Origin: Pseudomonas grimontii
GTDB taxonomy: Bacteria > Pseudomonadota > Gammaproteobacteria > Pseudomonadales > Pseudomonadaceae
Direction: 5' to 3'
DNA: 64,000 nucleotides
Assembly (NCBI RefSeq): GCF_007858185.1
Contig: NZ_VFES01000003.1
Coordinates: 1 to 64,000 of the forward strand
A model generated the notes under the pieces. That model saw only the letters and a program-made list of their open reading frames with translations, had not been told where the DNA came from and searched no databases. A program made the translations under genes and the position numbers. Of this stretch, positions 8,401-16,988 are shown piece after piece. Position 1 is the stretch's first letter, and each line of letters begins with the position of its first letter.

Positions 8401-9407
8401 TAACGTCTCGGTGCTGAAGAGGATGGGCAGATCCGGGGCTGGTAGTGCTCCCGATACCAGTCGACGAAGGCTTGAACGCCGGTGTCGACCGACACCTGCG
8501 GTTGGAAGTCAATCCAGCGCGTCAGCGCCGTGACGTCTGCCCAGGTTTGCGGCACGTCCCCGGCCTGCATGGGCAGATAGCGACGTTCGGCACGCAGACC
8601 GAGAGCGGCCTCCAGGCAGTCGACGAACTCCAGCAACTTCACCGGCTGGCCCCGGCCGATGTTGAAGATTTGGTGAGCAGGCTCGCTGTCGACCGCTTCG
8701 GGTGGGCGCAGGCGCAAGCGCAGAATGCTTTCGACAATGTCGTCGATGTAGGTGAAATCCCGGGCCATCTCGCCATGGTTGTAAATGTCCACGGGCTCCC
8801 CGGCGAGCATGGCCCTGGTGAACTTGAACAGCGCCATGTCCGGGCGACCCCACGGGCCATACACCGTGAAAAATCGCAATCCGCTCGCACGCAGACCGTA
8901 CAGGTGGGAATAGCTGTATGCGCTCAGCTCATTGGCGCGTTTGGTCGCGGCATACAGGGAAAGGGGCCTGTCGACGGCGTCCTCGACCCTGAACGGCATG
9001 CATGTATTGGCACCGTAAACGGAGCTGCTTGACGCGTAGATCAGATGGGCCGGCCGATGATGCCGACAGGCCTCAAGGATATTAACGAAGCCGACCAAGT
9101 TGGACTGAGCGTAGGCGCCCGGCTCTTCCAGGGAGTAGCGCACACCGGCCTGAGCGGCCAGGTGAATGACTTGCTCGAAGTCATGGCGCTCAAACAGAGT
9201 GGACAGCCCCTTGGCGTCAGTGATGTCCAGACGGTGGAAGGTGAAGCTGGGCAGTTCCTTAAGCTGCGCCAGTCGTGCCTGCTTGAGTTCGACGCTGTAG
9301 TAGGCATTGAGGTTGTCGATACCGACCACCTCAATGCCTTGTTCACACAGCCGTCTGGCCACGTGAAAGCCAATGAATCCGGCTACTCCTGTTACGAGTA
9401 CGGTCAT
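8400..9407 (-). CDS. NAD-dependent UDP-uronate 4-epimerase
   Basis: 335-residue extended short-chain dehydrogenase. It shows the NAD-binding GVAGFIGFH at the N-terminus, SSSSVYGAN and the catalytic YAATK (about residues 120-160), and the sugar-site region FFTVYGPWGRPDMALF. This wording is typical of UDP-glucuronate 4-epimerases (LpsL/CapI group), which yield UDP-galacturonate. It overlaps the UDP-glucose dehydrogenase gene by 4 bp, so the two steps UDP-glucose to UDP-glucuronate to UDP-galacturonate are encoded together. Confidence 0.85.
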   Translation of the reverse strand: MTVLVTGVAGFIGFHVARRLCEQGIEVVGIDNLNAYYSVELKQARLAQLKELPSFTFHRLDITDAKGLSTLFERHDFEQVIHLAAQAGVRYSLEEPGAYAQSNLVGFVNILEACRHHRPAHLIYASSSSVYGANTCMPFRVEDAVDRPLSLYAATKRANELSAYSYSHLYGLRASGLRFFTVYGPWGRPDMALFKFTRAMLAGEPVDIYNHGEMARDFTYIDDIVESILRLRLRPPEAVDSEPAHQIFNIGRGQPVKLLEFVDCLEAALGLRAERRYLPMQAGDVPQTWADVTALTRWIDFQPQVSVDTGVQAFVDWYREHYQPRICPSSSAPRR

Positions 9408-10732
9408 GGCAGAACCGCCTGACCACGGCCAATGCCGTAGTAAGTAAACCCGGCTTCACGCAGTTGCAGCGGGTCGAACAAGTTGCGACCGTCAAATACC
9501 ACGCGATCCCGAAGCTGCTCCCCGAGCTTCTCCAGATTGAGCACCCGGTAATCTTGCCATTCGGTGACCACGACCAATGCATCTGCACCCTCAAGTGCAG
9601 CTTCCTTGGTGGGCATCAGTTTGAGGTCATCACGCTCGCCATAGCGAGACTTGATTGCCCCCATCGCTTGGGGGTCGTGGGCCTGGACGGTGGCACCGGC
9701 CTCCCAGAGCGCTTCAAGCAGCGCATGACTCGACGCTTCGCGGATATCGTCGGTATTGGGTTTGAACGCCAGCCCCCAAACAGCGAACACTTTGCCCCTT
9801 ATTGCATCTTGGTAATGCGTACTAACCTTCTCAAAAAGGCGGTGCTTCTGGCGACGGTTTACCTCTTCCACGGCGCTGAGCAGAGACGTCTCCATGCCGT
9901 GCTCGTGGGCGGCGCTGATTAGTGCCTGAAGGTCCTTGGGAAAGCATGAGCCGCCGAAGCCACAGCCTGGATAGATAAAGTCATAGCCAATGCGTGGATC
10001 GGAGCCGATACCCAGCCGCACCTGCTCGATGTCGGCATCAAACCGTTCGGCCAAGTTGGCCATTTCATTGATGAACGAAATTTTCGTCGCCAGCAGGCAG
10101 TTGGCCGCGTACTTGGTCAGTTCCGCGCTGCGTGCGTCCATGACTACAAATTTCTCGCGGTTGCGGCTGAAGGGTTGGTACAGCTCACGCAACCGCTCCA
10201 GCGCCGCCTGGCTCGCGCCGCCGATGATAATGCGATCCGGACGCAGGCAATCACTGACGGCTGAGCCCTCCTTGAAAAACTCAGGGTTGCTGATTACCTC
10301 GAAGCCTTCATCCCGTCTTGGGCTGGCGGCGATTTCAGCGAACATCTGGTCGACAGTCCCGACCGGCGAGGTGGACTTGTTGATGATGATCCGCGCTCCG
10401 TTGGCATGCTGCAGCAGGGAGCGAAGCACCGCGAACACCTGACTCAGGTCCGCCTTGCCATCCGCTTGGGGCGGTGTGCCTACAGCTATGAATACGACCT
10501 CTGCAAATCGGCTGGCTTCGACTTCGTCTGTGGTGAATTGCAATCGCTTGCTGTTCAGCCCGTTGCGCAGCAACTCTCCAAGGCCCGGTTCGAAAATCGG
10601 GCAAATCCCGTCGCGCAGCGCATCGATACGTTGGCTGTCGACATCCATGCAGCATACGGTGTGGCCCACCTCCGCTAGACAGGCGGCCTGGGTCAAGCCG
10701 ACATAACCGGTGCCGAAGACTGTGACTTTCAT
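9404..10732 (-). CDS. ugd: UDP-glucose 6-dehydrogenase
   Basis: 442-residue two-domain enzyme oxidising UDP-glucose to UDP-glucuronate. It has the N-terminal Rossmann motif VFGTGYVGLTQA, the central catalytic-cysteine block GCGFGGSCFPKD and a C-terminal NAD/UDP domain (VWGLAFKPNTDDIREA). The start was set at the ATG preceded by AGGGAG, 21 nt inside the longest reading frame. It is the first gene of the LPS operon, so the promoter should lie in the roughly 165 bp before it, where a degenerate form of the local operator is present. Confidence 0.9.
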   Translation of the reverse strand: MKVTVFGTGYVGLTQAACLAEVGHTVCCMDVDSQRIDALRDGICPIFEPGLGELLRNGLNSKRLQFTTDEVEASRFAEVVFIAVGTPPQADGKADLSQVFAVLRSLLQHANGARIIINKSTSPVGTVDQMFAEIAASPRRDEGFEVISNPEFFKEGSAVSDCLRPDRIIIGGASQAALERLRELYQPFSRNREKFVVMDARSAELTKYAANCLLATKISFINEMANLAERFDADIEQVRLGIGSDPRIGYDFIYPGCGFGGSCFPKDLQALISAAHEHGMETSLLSAVEEVNRRQKHRLFEKVSTHYQDAIRGKVFAVWGLAFKPNTDDIREASSHALLEALWEAGATVQAHDPQAMGAIKSRYGERDDLKLMPTKEAALEGADALVVVTEWQDYRVLNLEKLGEQLRDRVVFDGRNLFDPLQLREAGFTYYGIGRGQAVLP

Positions 10733-10813
10733 GCGCTGCTCCCTTTGCTCCATGTACCGAAGAGCGATTATTCCAAGTGCCGAACGGCATCAAAAAAGGC
10801 TGTGCAAGATAAA

Positions 10814-10830
10814 TGTCATAAATGTGTTAA
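10814..10830 (-). promoter_or_regulatory. weak candidate operator upstream of ugd operon
   Basis: On the minus strand this reads TTAACACATTTATGACA. The first half-site TTAACA fits the local box and the second (ATGACA) does not fit TTCACC well. Its distance from the start (about 82 bp) matches the spacing seen at the PAP2, eptA and phosphatase genes, which is the main reason to list it. Confidence 0.25.
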
Positions 10831-10899
10831 CAAAAGATGACTGCGCCTGTAATAGACGCAGCTTTAAAAGGGTTCAGGAGATGCGCGCGTGGTGACGGA

Positions 10900-12549
10900 T
10901 CACTTTTCAGACAGCATGCTGTTATCCAGAGCGGTCCTGCACCCTGAAAACATATCTAGTGCAGGGTCGTACACCACCGTGTTTACCTGTAGTAAACCCA
11001 GCATCGAATGAAACAGATTGTCCTGGCTCAAGGGTTTATTGACGCTTTTCCCAAGGCAGTCGGTACTGAGATTGAATGATTGTTTATAGTTGTCCGAAAA
11101 CCAGGTCAGCATAGGTACGTGCTTCTGCTGATCAGGGGCGAGCATGTAGGGTGTGCCATGGAGGAACAAATTGTACTCACCCAATGATTCGCCGTGATCG
11201 GACAGATAAATCATGGCGGTATCCACGTTATCCTGATTTCCTCGCAAGATATCAATCAGGCTAGCCAATACATGGTCGGTATACAGCAGGGTGTTGTCGT
11301 AACCGTTGATTATGCTTTCTTTAGTGCAGTTGTCGAGCGCATTACTTTCACAAACCGGAGTAAACTTTTCGAATTCTTTTGGATAACGTTTGAAGTACTC
11401 CGGACCGTGACTGCCCATCTGATGTAACACCAGCACGGTATCTTTTTCCAGATGATCAATATAGTTCTGCAGGCCTTTCAGGAGGATTTCGTCTCTACAT
11501 TCGTTGTTTGCACAGAGTTTCGAGTCGATTGAGTTGCTGACATCGTCCAGAGTAACCCGGTCGCAGGTTCCCTTACAGCCGGACTGATTATCCCGCCAGA
11601 CGACGTCCAGGCCTGCGCGTTTTAGGATATCCAGCATGCCTTCTTGGGTTTTTGCGGTAGAGGCGTTGTAGTCCTTGCGGGCCATATTGGAAAACATGCA
11701 GGGCACTGAGACTGCCGTTTCAGTGCCGCAGGAGTGGACATCCGTAAAGGCAATTAACCCTTGTTCTTTCTGCAATTGCGGTGTGGTGTTGCGGGTGTAG
11801 CCCAAAATGCCAAAGTTCTCGGCCCGCGCGCTTTCCCCCACCACCAAGACGGTCAGAGATTTACGAGTCCGTTGAGCCCATTGGCTGCTCAGAACGGCAT
11901 CCTCGCCGATCTTCTTGAAAGGCTTCTGCGCGGTGACAAACTGTTCACGCAGGTAGCTGGCAGAGGCGCCGATATAGTTGCTGGGTACTACCATCAGTCG
12001 TAATTCGTGGTGGTTGCGAAACAGTGAGGACAATCCTTGATAGTTGAAGAGCGCAACACCACCGATCACCAGGCCACAGCCAATACAGATAACGGCTTTA
12101 CTGATTAACTCCCGATGCCATCGCCGATAGTAGACTGGGGTTAACCATAGCAGCAGCGACGGCGCTAAACCCAGCAGCACAATGTATAAAAACAGCTTAA
12201 GAGATAGCAGATCCCACACTTCGGTAGCATTGGTTTCGGCGAAGTTACGCAACATTCCTGTGTCTATCAATACGCCGTAGCGGCTCATAAAGTAAGCCAC
12301 TCCAGCACTGATCATGAACAAAATGATGAGTACGGGTTTCAATACTTTTTTAAAGGCGAGTAGGCTTAAAGCTATATTGAACAGGCAAAATATTATAATG
12401 CCGAACGCCACGAGCAGCAGTAAGCTCGATTCATTGCCGTCGATGATTTTAAAGAGGTGCTGCCACAGGATAGAATTGAATCCAAGCAGCAAGAAAGCGC
12501 TGGCGATTAAGGTTACAAATTCCGATCGAACGGCCTTTATTTTTAACAT
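10900..12549 (-). CDS. eptA: phosphoethanolamine-lipid A transferase EptA
   Basis: 549 residues. Five N-terminal transmembrane segments (about residues 10-170) precede a periplasmic alkaline-phosphatase-type domain. Metal and catalytic motifs are VLVVGESARAENFGILGY (Glu near 239), SCGTETAVSVPCMFS (nucleophile Thr near 278) and YLSDHGESLGE. Paired cysteines match the EptA disulfides. It adds phosphoethanolamine to lipid A phosphates, lowering binding of cationic peptides; ColRS controls eptA in P. aeruginosa in response to zinc. The start was set at the ATG preceded by GGAA, 135 nt inside the longest frame, which gives the usual family length. Confidence 0.9.
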   Translation of the reverse strand: MLKIKAVRSEFVTLIASAFLLLGFNSILWQHLFKIIDGNESSLLLLVAFGIIIFCLFNIALSLLAFKKVLKPVLIILFMISAGVAYFMSRYGVLIDTGMLRNFAETNATEVWDLLSLKLFLYIVLLGLAPSLLLWLTPVYYRRWHRELISKAVICIGCGLVIGGVALFNYQGLSSLFRNHHELRLMVVPSNYIGASASYLREQFVTAQKPFKKIGEDAVLSSQWAQRTRKSLTVLVVGESARAENFGILGYTRNTTPQLQKEQGLIAFTDVHSCGTETAVSVPCMFSNMARKDYNASTAKTQEGMLDILKRAGLDVVWRDNQSGCKGTCDRVTLDDVSNSIDSKLCANNECRDEILLKGLQNYIDHLEKDTVLVLHQMGSHGPEYFKRYPKEFEKFTPVCESNALDNCTKESIINGYDNTLLYTDHVLASLIDILRGNQDNVDTAMIYLSDHGESLGEYNLFLHGTPYMLAPDQQKHVPMLTWFSDNYKQSFNLSTDCLGKSVNKPLSQDNLFHSMLGLLQVNTVVYDPALDMFSGCRTALDNSMLSEK

Positions 12550-12640
12550 CAAATTACATTCCCTGGATTGAGGCACGTCGTGCGGCGGAGTCAGCAGGAC
12601 GTCGATAAAGCGAACTCTAGGGGCGGATTGATCAATTTTT

Positions 12641-12657
12641 CGTGAAAGCCATGCCAA
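12641..12657 (-). promoter_or_regulatory. candidate response-regulator box upstream of eptA
   Basis: Read on the minus strand: TTGGCATGGCTTTCACG, with half-sites TTGGCA and TTCACG 5 bp apart. It is a looser match to the direct-repeat box of the neighbouring genes and lies about 92 bp before the chosen eptA start. Confidence 0.4.
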
Positions 12658-12737
12658 GAAAAGGTCGGTTAGTGGGATGCCCATTCAACGCCAACGTTTA
12701 GGACTGCGCCTTCAGTTCACGAATGTCCTCAACTATT

Positions 12738-12756
12738 TTTTGACATTTCATTCACC
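12738..12756 (+). promoter_or_regulatory. candidate response-regulator box upstream of the histidine phosphatase gene
   Basis: TTTTGACATTTCATTCACC contains half-sites TTGACA and TTCACC with 5 bp between, about 96 bp before the GTG start. The flanking TT is also shared with the boxes before the methyltransferase and PAP2 genes. Confidence 0.55.
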
Positions 12757-12851
12757 AAGTAACCACAGCTCCCCCCTTACCTTGCGATTAAGAGGTGCTG
12801 ATGCCCTCACAGTTATCTTGGTTTTACCTTTTCTAGTTACGGAGCGATACT

Positions 12852-13547
12852 GTGGCTCACGCACCATATCCTGTGTTGGTTTCAACGAGTAAAGCGCCGC
12901 GTACGCTGCGTTTCAACAGGACTTTCCTTAGCAGGTTAGTGTTATGTGGCTTGTTACTGGCCCTGTCGATCGTCCTTGCCTGGCTATTGACCGCCACTCA
13001 TGTGACCGATTTGGGCGCGGCTGACACTACCACCCAGTCGAAACTTTATGCTGAATGGGCACGTGGAAACGTAGTGTTGATGATCAGGCATGCTGAACGC
13101 TGCGATCGTTCTGGCAATCCATGCCTGGGCAGTCCTGATGGCATCACTCTTAATGGCAGTCAAGCGGCTGCAGCCGTCGGTGTCGGTTTGCAGCATCTGG
13201 GCCTGCAGAAGGCCCACCTAATTGCCAGTCCATTAACTCGTACTCGCCAGACCGCAGATTTTATCTCGGGCCAAGTGGTACCTACTGAAAGCTGGGTGGA
13301 GGACTGCGACATTAATTTCAAAGATGCCGTTCTGGCCCATAAGAAATCACAGGAAAATCTGGTTCTGATCACCCACAGCGGTTGTATCGATCACTTCGAA
13401 CGCAAGATGGGTGTGCGCGCAGGGCAACGTGACAGCGCCTACACCCAAGCGTTTTTCGTTCAAGTCGACGGCAAACAAGCGCCCCGTATTATCGGTTCGC
13501 TGGACGCGGAGGACTGGGCGAAACTGCCTGGCCTACAGTCACGCTGA
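12852..13547 (+). CDS. Ais-like histidine phosphatase, membrane-anchored
   Basis: 231 residues. One N-terminal hydrophobic helix (about 30-55) is followed by a phosphoglycerate-mutase-type domain: the RHG-like motif VLMIRHAERCDRSGNPC with the phospho-histidine, PLTRTRQTA, and the second catalytic His in LVLITHSGCIDHF. Ais/PmrG of enterobacteria removes the heptose(II) phosphate of the LPS core and is co-regulated with lipid A modification genes, which fits this position. The GTG start has GGAG 8 nt upstream. Confidence 0.75.
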   Translation: MAHAPYPVLVSTSKAPRTLRFNRTFLSRLVLCGLLLALSIVLAWLLTATHVTDLGAADTTTQSKLYAEWARGNVVLMIRHAERCDRSGNPCLGSPDGITLNGSQAAAAVGVGLQHLGLQKAHLIASPLTRTRQTADFISGQVVPTESWVEDCDINFKDAVLAHKKSQENLVLITHSGCIDHFERKMGVRAGQRDSAYTQAFFVQVDGKQAPRIIGSLDAEDWAKLPGLQSR

Positions 13548-13629
13548 CTGCTGCGCTCAAGGCGAGGCATCAGTGTGACAAACCATCACAAAGGGCAATG
13601 TACATCCAGCAGCACAGAGAACAAGACAA

Positions 13630-14022
13630 ATGAATCGTCAGATAAGCATTACAAGCCGCAAAGCCCGGATGGTCCTCACACTGTTCTTACCGCTAGCGCT
13701 GCTCGCCGGCTGCCAGAGCACCAAAGATCAATTGCTCGCTCAAGGGTATCCTCCGGTATTCGCCAGTGGATTTGATGATGGTTGCGTCAGCGGTCGCCAA
13801 GCCACAGGCACCGTTGGCGAGTTTCGTAAGAACGTGCCAGCGTATTTGCAGGATCGCCAGTACGCTGCTGGCTGGGATGATGGCTTTCGCCAATGCCAGG
13901 TCAGTTCAGGCAGCAACTTCGACCACCCGCTTAACGTTGACAGTAAGGCCGACCGTGACTGGAAACACAGCAAGGATCAGAGCTGGAGCAAAGCCCTCAG
14001 CAAGTCCGCAAATAGACCATAG
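13630..14022 (+). CDS. small putative lipoprotein
   Basis: 130 residues. The N-terminal signal ends in a lipobox LLAGC (Cys near residue 28), predicting a lipid-anchored envelope protein. The mature part contains two similar segments, FASGFDDGC and YAAGWDDGFRQC, each with a G-x-DDG core, so a small internal repeat is likely. No function is recognised. It follows the phosphatase gene on the same strand and may belong to the same envelope-stress response. Confidence 0.6.
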   Translation: MNRQISITSRKARMVLTLFLPLALLAGCQSTKDQLLAQGYPPVFASGFDDGCVSGRQATGTVGEFRKNVPAYLQDRQYAAGWDDGFRQCQVSSGSNFDHPLNVDSKADRDWKHSKDQSWSKALSKSANRP

Positions 14023-14039
14023 GCCTCTGGATATGACGC

Positions 14040-14249
14040 ACCTGGAGGTTTTTTTGATGAACTCCTTCTCAGACAAATGATTGCCGATCAGGATGTGGTT
14101 GTCCGCGGCTGCCTTGATTGTAAGGGCTCGATAGCTGGGCGCCCACCAGCGTCTACGGAGTGCTTGCCAATCTGCATCTTGGTATTAAGTTAACACCCGT
14201 CAGTGTGCGGGAAGTGCTCCAGCGACTAGCAACGAAAGCAACATCCTGA
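14040..14249 (+). pseudogene. decayed coding fragment of unknown family
   Basis: Two adjoining frames look protein-like: FDELLLRQMIADQDVVVRGC, then after a frame change SVYGVLANLHLGIKLTPVSV ending at a TGA. Neither has a proper start. I do not recognise the family. The rest of the roughly 500-bp stretch between the lipoprotein gene and the IS66 element shows nothing identifiable. Confidence 0.3.
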
Positions 14250-14569
14250 ACTTCGTCAAAAATTTTCGTTTTAACCTCAGAATTTAGGCAAAACTTTCCC
14301 AGTACATTGGCGGATAACTTTCTTCTGTAAGCCGCGACGCGACCCCGTATCTAGGTGGTTCCGAAAATAGCATCCAGTTAGCATATTTTTCATTTATGGC
14401 TGACAAATTTTCAACATATGGATTGTGATCATGTGCCAGCTTCGGCGCCATCACGGCCAATCGAACTTCCCATGCGATCCTCCAGGTGAATTAAATGAAC
14501 AAACTGCCGCAGATAACGCTTGCGTTCTGGATCATGAAAGTATGCGTCCGGGCATCACCCCTTGCGTAA

Positions 14570-16159
14570 CTAAACCGGCTGCCACCTATGCGGCAGCAAC
14601 TCCTCAATTTCACTCGCCCGCTGCGTCGGCAGACGCGTGAGGACGTCCTTCAAGTAGGCATACGGATCATGCCCATTCAGTCGCGCCGACTGGATGAGGC
14701 TCATGATGGCTGCCGCCCGTTTTCCACTTCGCAACGAGCCTGCAAAGAGCCAGTTCTTGCGCCCAAGAGCCCATGGCCGGATCTGGTTCTCACACCAATT
14801 GTTGTCTATGGGCACAGCCCCGTTATCAAGATAACGCGACAACGCCGTCCAGCGTTTGAGGCTGTAATCGAGCGCCTTGCTGATGGCCGAGCCGTTGGGC
14901 ACAAGGTCGCGCTGGGCGATCATCCAGGTGTGTAACGTAGCCATCACCGGAGCTGCTTTTTCTTGCCGTATTCGGCGGCGTAAGTCCGGCTCCAGGTCAC
15001 GGACTTCATTTTCGATTTCGTACAACAACTGGATATAGCGCAAGCCTTGTTCAGCGATATGGCTCTTGTTGGTCGCGTGCAGCTCGAAGAACTTTCTCCG
15101 GGCATGGGCCATGCAGCCGATCTCGGTTACACCGAGTTCGAAGCTGGCCTTGTAGCCACCGAAATCATCACAGACCAGTTGGCCTTTCCAGTCTTGCAGG
15201 AAGTTTCGGGCATGCTCTCCGGCGCGGCTGAGGCTGAAGTCGTAGACCACCGCCGCCGTTTCGCAGAACTGGCTGGTGGCATAGGCCCAGACATATGAGC
15301 GATGGGTTTTATTCAGACCCGGCATGAGCATTTGTACCGGCGTTTCATCGACATGAACGACCGGGTGTGCGAGTACAACATCGCGCAGTGCATCAACCAA
15401 TGGCTGCAATTGCACACCGCAGGCCCCCACCCATTGAGCCAGCGTCGAGCGCGGGATCGCCAAGCCGGCACGGCCAAAAATCGATTCCTGGCGGTAAAGG
15501 GGCAAATGATCGGCAAACTTGGCGATCATGACATGAGCCAACAACCCAGCGGCCGGGATGCCTTTGTCGATGATCTGTGCCGGTACCGGTGCCTGGATCA
15601 GTGTTTCGCAGTCATCGCAGACCCACTTGCCACGCACATGGCGCTCGACGGTAAACACGCCAGGCGTGTAGTCCAGTTTTTCGCTGACGTCTTCGCCGAT
15701 ACGTTTAAGTGCGCAGCCGCATGGGCAGTGAGTGTTGTCCGGTTCGTGATGGATCAGCGTGCGCGGAAACTCCGCTGGTAATGCAGTGCGCTTGGGCTTC
15801 TGTTTGGTCTCGGTCGGTGCCGGGGCGAGTTGTAACGTTTGAAGCTCAGCCTCGATCGCCGCGATATCGGTGTCGATCAAGTCATCGAGCAAGCTGGCCT
15901 GCTCCGGGTGCATCTGCTCGCTGCGCTTGGCGTACTTGAACCGCTTGAGCTGCGCGATCTCGTGGGTCAGCTTCTCGATGAGGGTTTTGTCGTGATGGAT
16001 TTTCTTGCCCATCGTCTCGACCGTTTTGCCGAGGGTATCGACTGTCTTGCCCAGCGTATCCACCTCTTGATCGAGGGTGCCGACACGCTGCATTAACTGC
16101 GCGGCCAGTGCGCGCAGTTGTTCGGGTGTCAGGTGGTCAAGATCGGGGAGCGAAGTCAT
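14570..16159 (-). CDS. tnpC: IS66 transposase TnpC
   Basis: 529 residues. An N-terminal leucine-rich coiled coil with repeated LGKTV units (about 25-75) is followed by a zinc-binding segment (HCPCGCALKRIGEDVSEK...CDDCETL) and the DDE catalytic core of IS66 transposases (VHVDETPVQML, VCDDFGGYKA, and the Glu in DNNWCENQIRPWALGRKNW). The protein appears intact and of usual length. Confidence 0.9.
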   Translation of the reverse strand: MTSLPDLDHLTPEQLRALAAQLMQRVGTLDQEVDTLGKTVDTLGKTVETMGKKIHHDKTLIEKLTHEIAQLKRFKYAKRSEQMHPEQASLLDDLIDTDIAAIEAELQTLQLAPAPTETKQKPKRTALPAEFPRTLIHHEPDNTHCPCGCALKRIGEDVSEKLDYTPGVFTVERHVRGKWVCDDCETLIQAPVPAQIIDKGIPAAGLLAHVMIAKFADHLPLYRQESIFGRAGLAIPRSTLAQWVGACGVQLQPLVDALRDVVLAHPVVHVDETPVQMLMPGLNKTHRSYVWAYATSQFCETAAVVYDFSLSRAGEHARNFLQDWKGQLVCDDFGGYKASFELGVTEIGCMAHARRKFFELHATNKSHIAEQGLRYIQLLYEIENEVRDLEPDLRRRIRQEKAAPVMATLHTWMIAQRDLVPNGSAISKALDYSLKRWTALSRYLDNGAVPIDNNWCENQIRPWALGRKNWLFAGSLRSGKRAAAIMSLIQSARLNGHDPYAYLKDVLTRLPTQRASEIEELLPHRWQPV

Positions 16160-16220
16160 GCCGCTGATTGTGCCAGAGCCGGCACTCAGCGGCGATCAGC
16201 CTATAGGTGAATGGCGGGTA

Positions 16221-16556
16221 TCAGAGCATCGTGATTGCAGCGTTTGAACCGACCCGCTGCCACGGCAGACCCAGTACCAGAGCCTGAAGTTGTTCAGTAT
16301 CGAGTTCGGCTTGCGGGCCATGGCGTATGCCCGGCCAATGAAACTTGCCTTGATGCAGCCGACGCGCTGCAAGCCAAACACCCACACCGTCATGGACCAG
16401 CACTTTCATGCGAGTGGCGCGGCGATTGGCGAACAGATAAGCGCAGTGCGGCTTCGCCGCACCGAACACGTCAATCACCCGGGCCAATGCAGTCTCGGTG
16501 CCGGCACGCATGTCCATAGGCTCGGTGGCGAGCCAGATAGCATCGATGCGAATCAT
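16221..16556 (-). CDS. tnpB: IS66 accessory protein TnpB
   Basis: 111 residues, IS66 Orf2 family: AIWLATEPMDMRAGTETAL and the conserved AYLFANRRATRMKVLVHDG. Its start overlaps the tnpA stop as ATGA, the normal coupled arrangement in this family; that overlap is why the short start was chosen over longer in-frame ones. Confidence 0.9.
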   Translation of the reverse strand: MIRIDAIWLATEPMDMRAGTETALARVIDVFGAAKPHCAYLFANRRATRMKVLVHDGVGVWLAARRLHQGKFHWPGIRHGPQAELDTEQLQALVLGLPWQRVGSNAAITML

Positions 16557-16885
16557 CGCAGCAGGTCTCGCAGAAAGGTCGCACAGGCAGCGGCGTTCTC
16601 GGTCGGCCAGTTCACTTTGACGGTGCCACGCGGGTGTGGGATTTCCAGACAGATAGCCGATGCCGCGGCTTGCGAAGTTGCTCCGGCTGGTGGCACGGGC
16701 AGCGGAATGAAAGCAGGTTGCAGTGCGGTGGTTTTCTGCGCTTGCACTCGAATCCATTTATGGACGAGGTTCGCGTTGAGACGGTGGCTCAGTGCGACAT
16801 TGGCAATCGAGGCTCCGGGCTGGGCACATTCGTGAATGACCTGGGCCTTGAAGGATTTGGAGTAGGAGCGGCGTTGTGGCTGCAT
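16553..16885 (-). CDS. tnpA: IS66 accessory protein TnpA
   Basis: 110 residues with an N-terminal helix-turn-helix (RRSYSKSFKAQVIHECAQPG, then SIANVALSHRLNANLVHKW), as in IS66 Orf1 proteins. It is the first gene of the tnpABC set and is complete. Confidence 0.85.
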   Translation of the reverse strand: MQPQRRSYSKSFKAQVIHECAQPGASIANVALSHRLNANLVHKWIRVQAQKTTALQPAFIPLPVPPAGATSQAAASAICLEIPHPRGTVKVNWPTENAAACATFLRDLLR

Positions 16886-16913
16886 GAAAAGACCCGCTTA
16901 AAAGGCTAGAAAG

Positions 16914-16940
16914 GGTGTCCACTTAAATTAGGTGGACACC
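16914..16940. repeat. 27-bp near-perfect palindrome inside the IS66 leader
   Basis: GGTGTCCACTT and its near complement AGGTGGACACC flank an AT core. It lies between the tnpA start and the terminal repeat, so it may be an operator or promoter-proximal hairpin for the transposase operon. Confidence 0.45.
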
Positions 16941-16988
16941 ATCGCCTTTGGCGCCGGGGACAGGAAGGGGGGTTGGCCGGACGCATAC

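Larger units (their letters stand above)
14540..16988 (-). mobile_element. IS66-family insertion sequence, complete
   Basis: About 2.45 kb. It carries the three-gene IS66 set tnpA-tnpB-tnpC and ends in perfect 12-bp inverted repeats GTATGCGTCCGG, with partial similarity continuing inward (CATCACCCCTT versus CAACCCCCCTT). IS66 elements normally produce an 8-bp target duplication. The flanks here (TCATGAAA and CGCTGTCC) do not match, which points to recombination or deletion after insertion. Confidence 0.85.

Noticed and set aside
9957..10732. Aminoarabinose (arn) pathway for the ugd operon
   Set aside because: Despite ugd, ArnC-like and ArnT-like genes, there is no arnA, arnB or arnD, and an epimerase is present instead.
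13573..13579. TGTGACA, the expected first bases of the missing transposon end
   Set aside because: Seven bases only; the following sequence does not continue as TTCGGTAATTAATG and no TnsB-type repeats follow.
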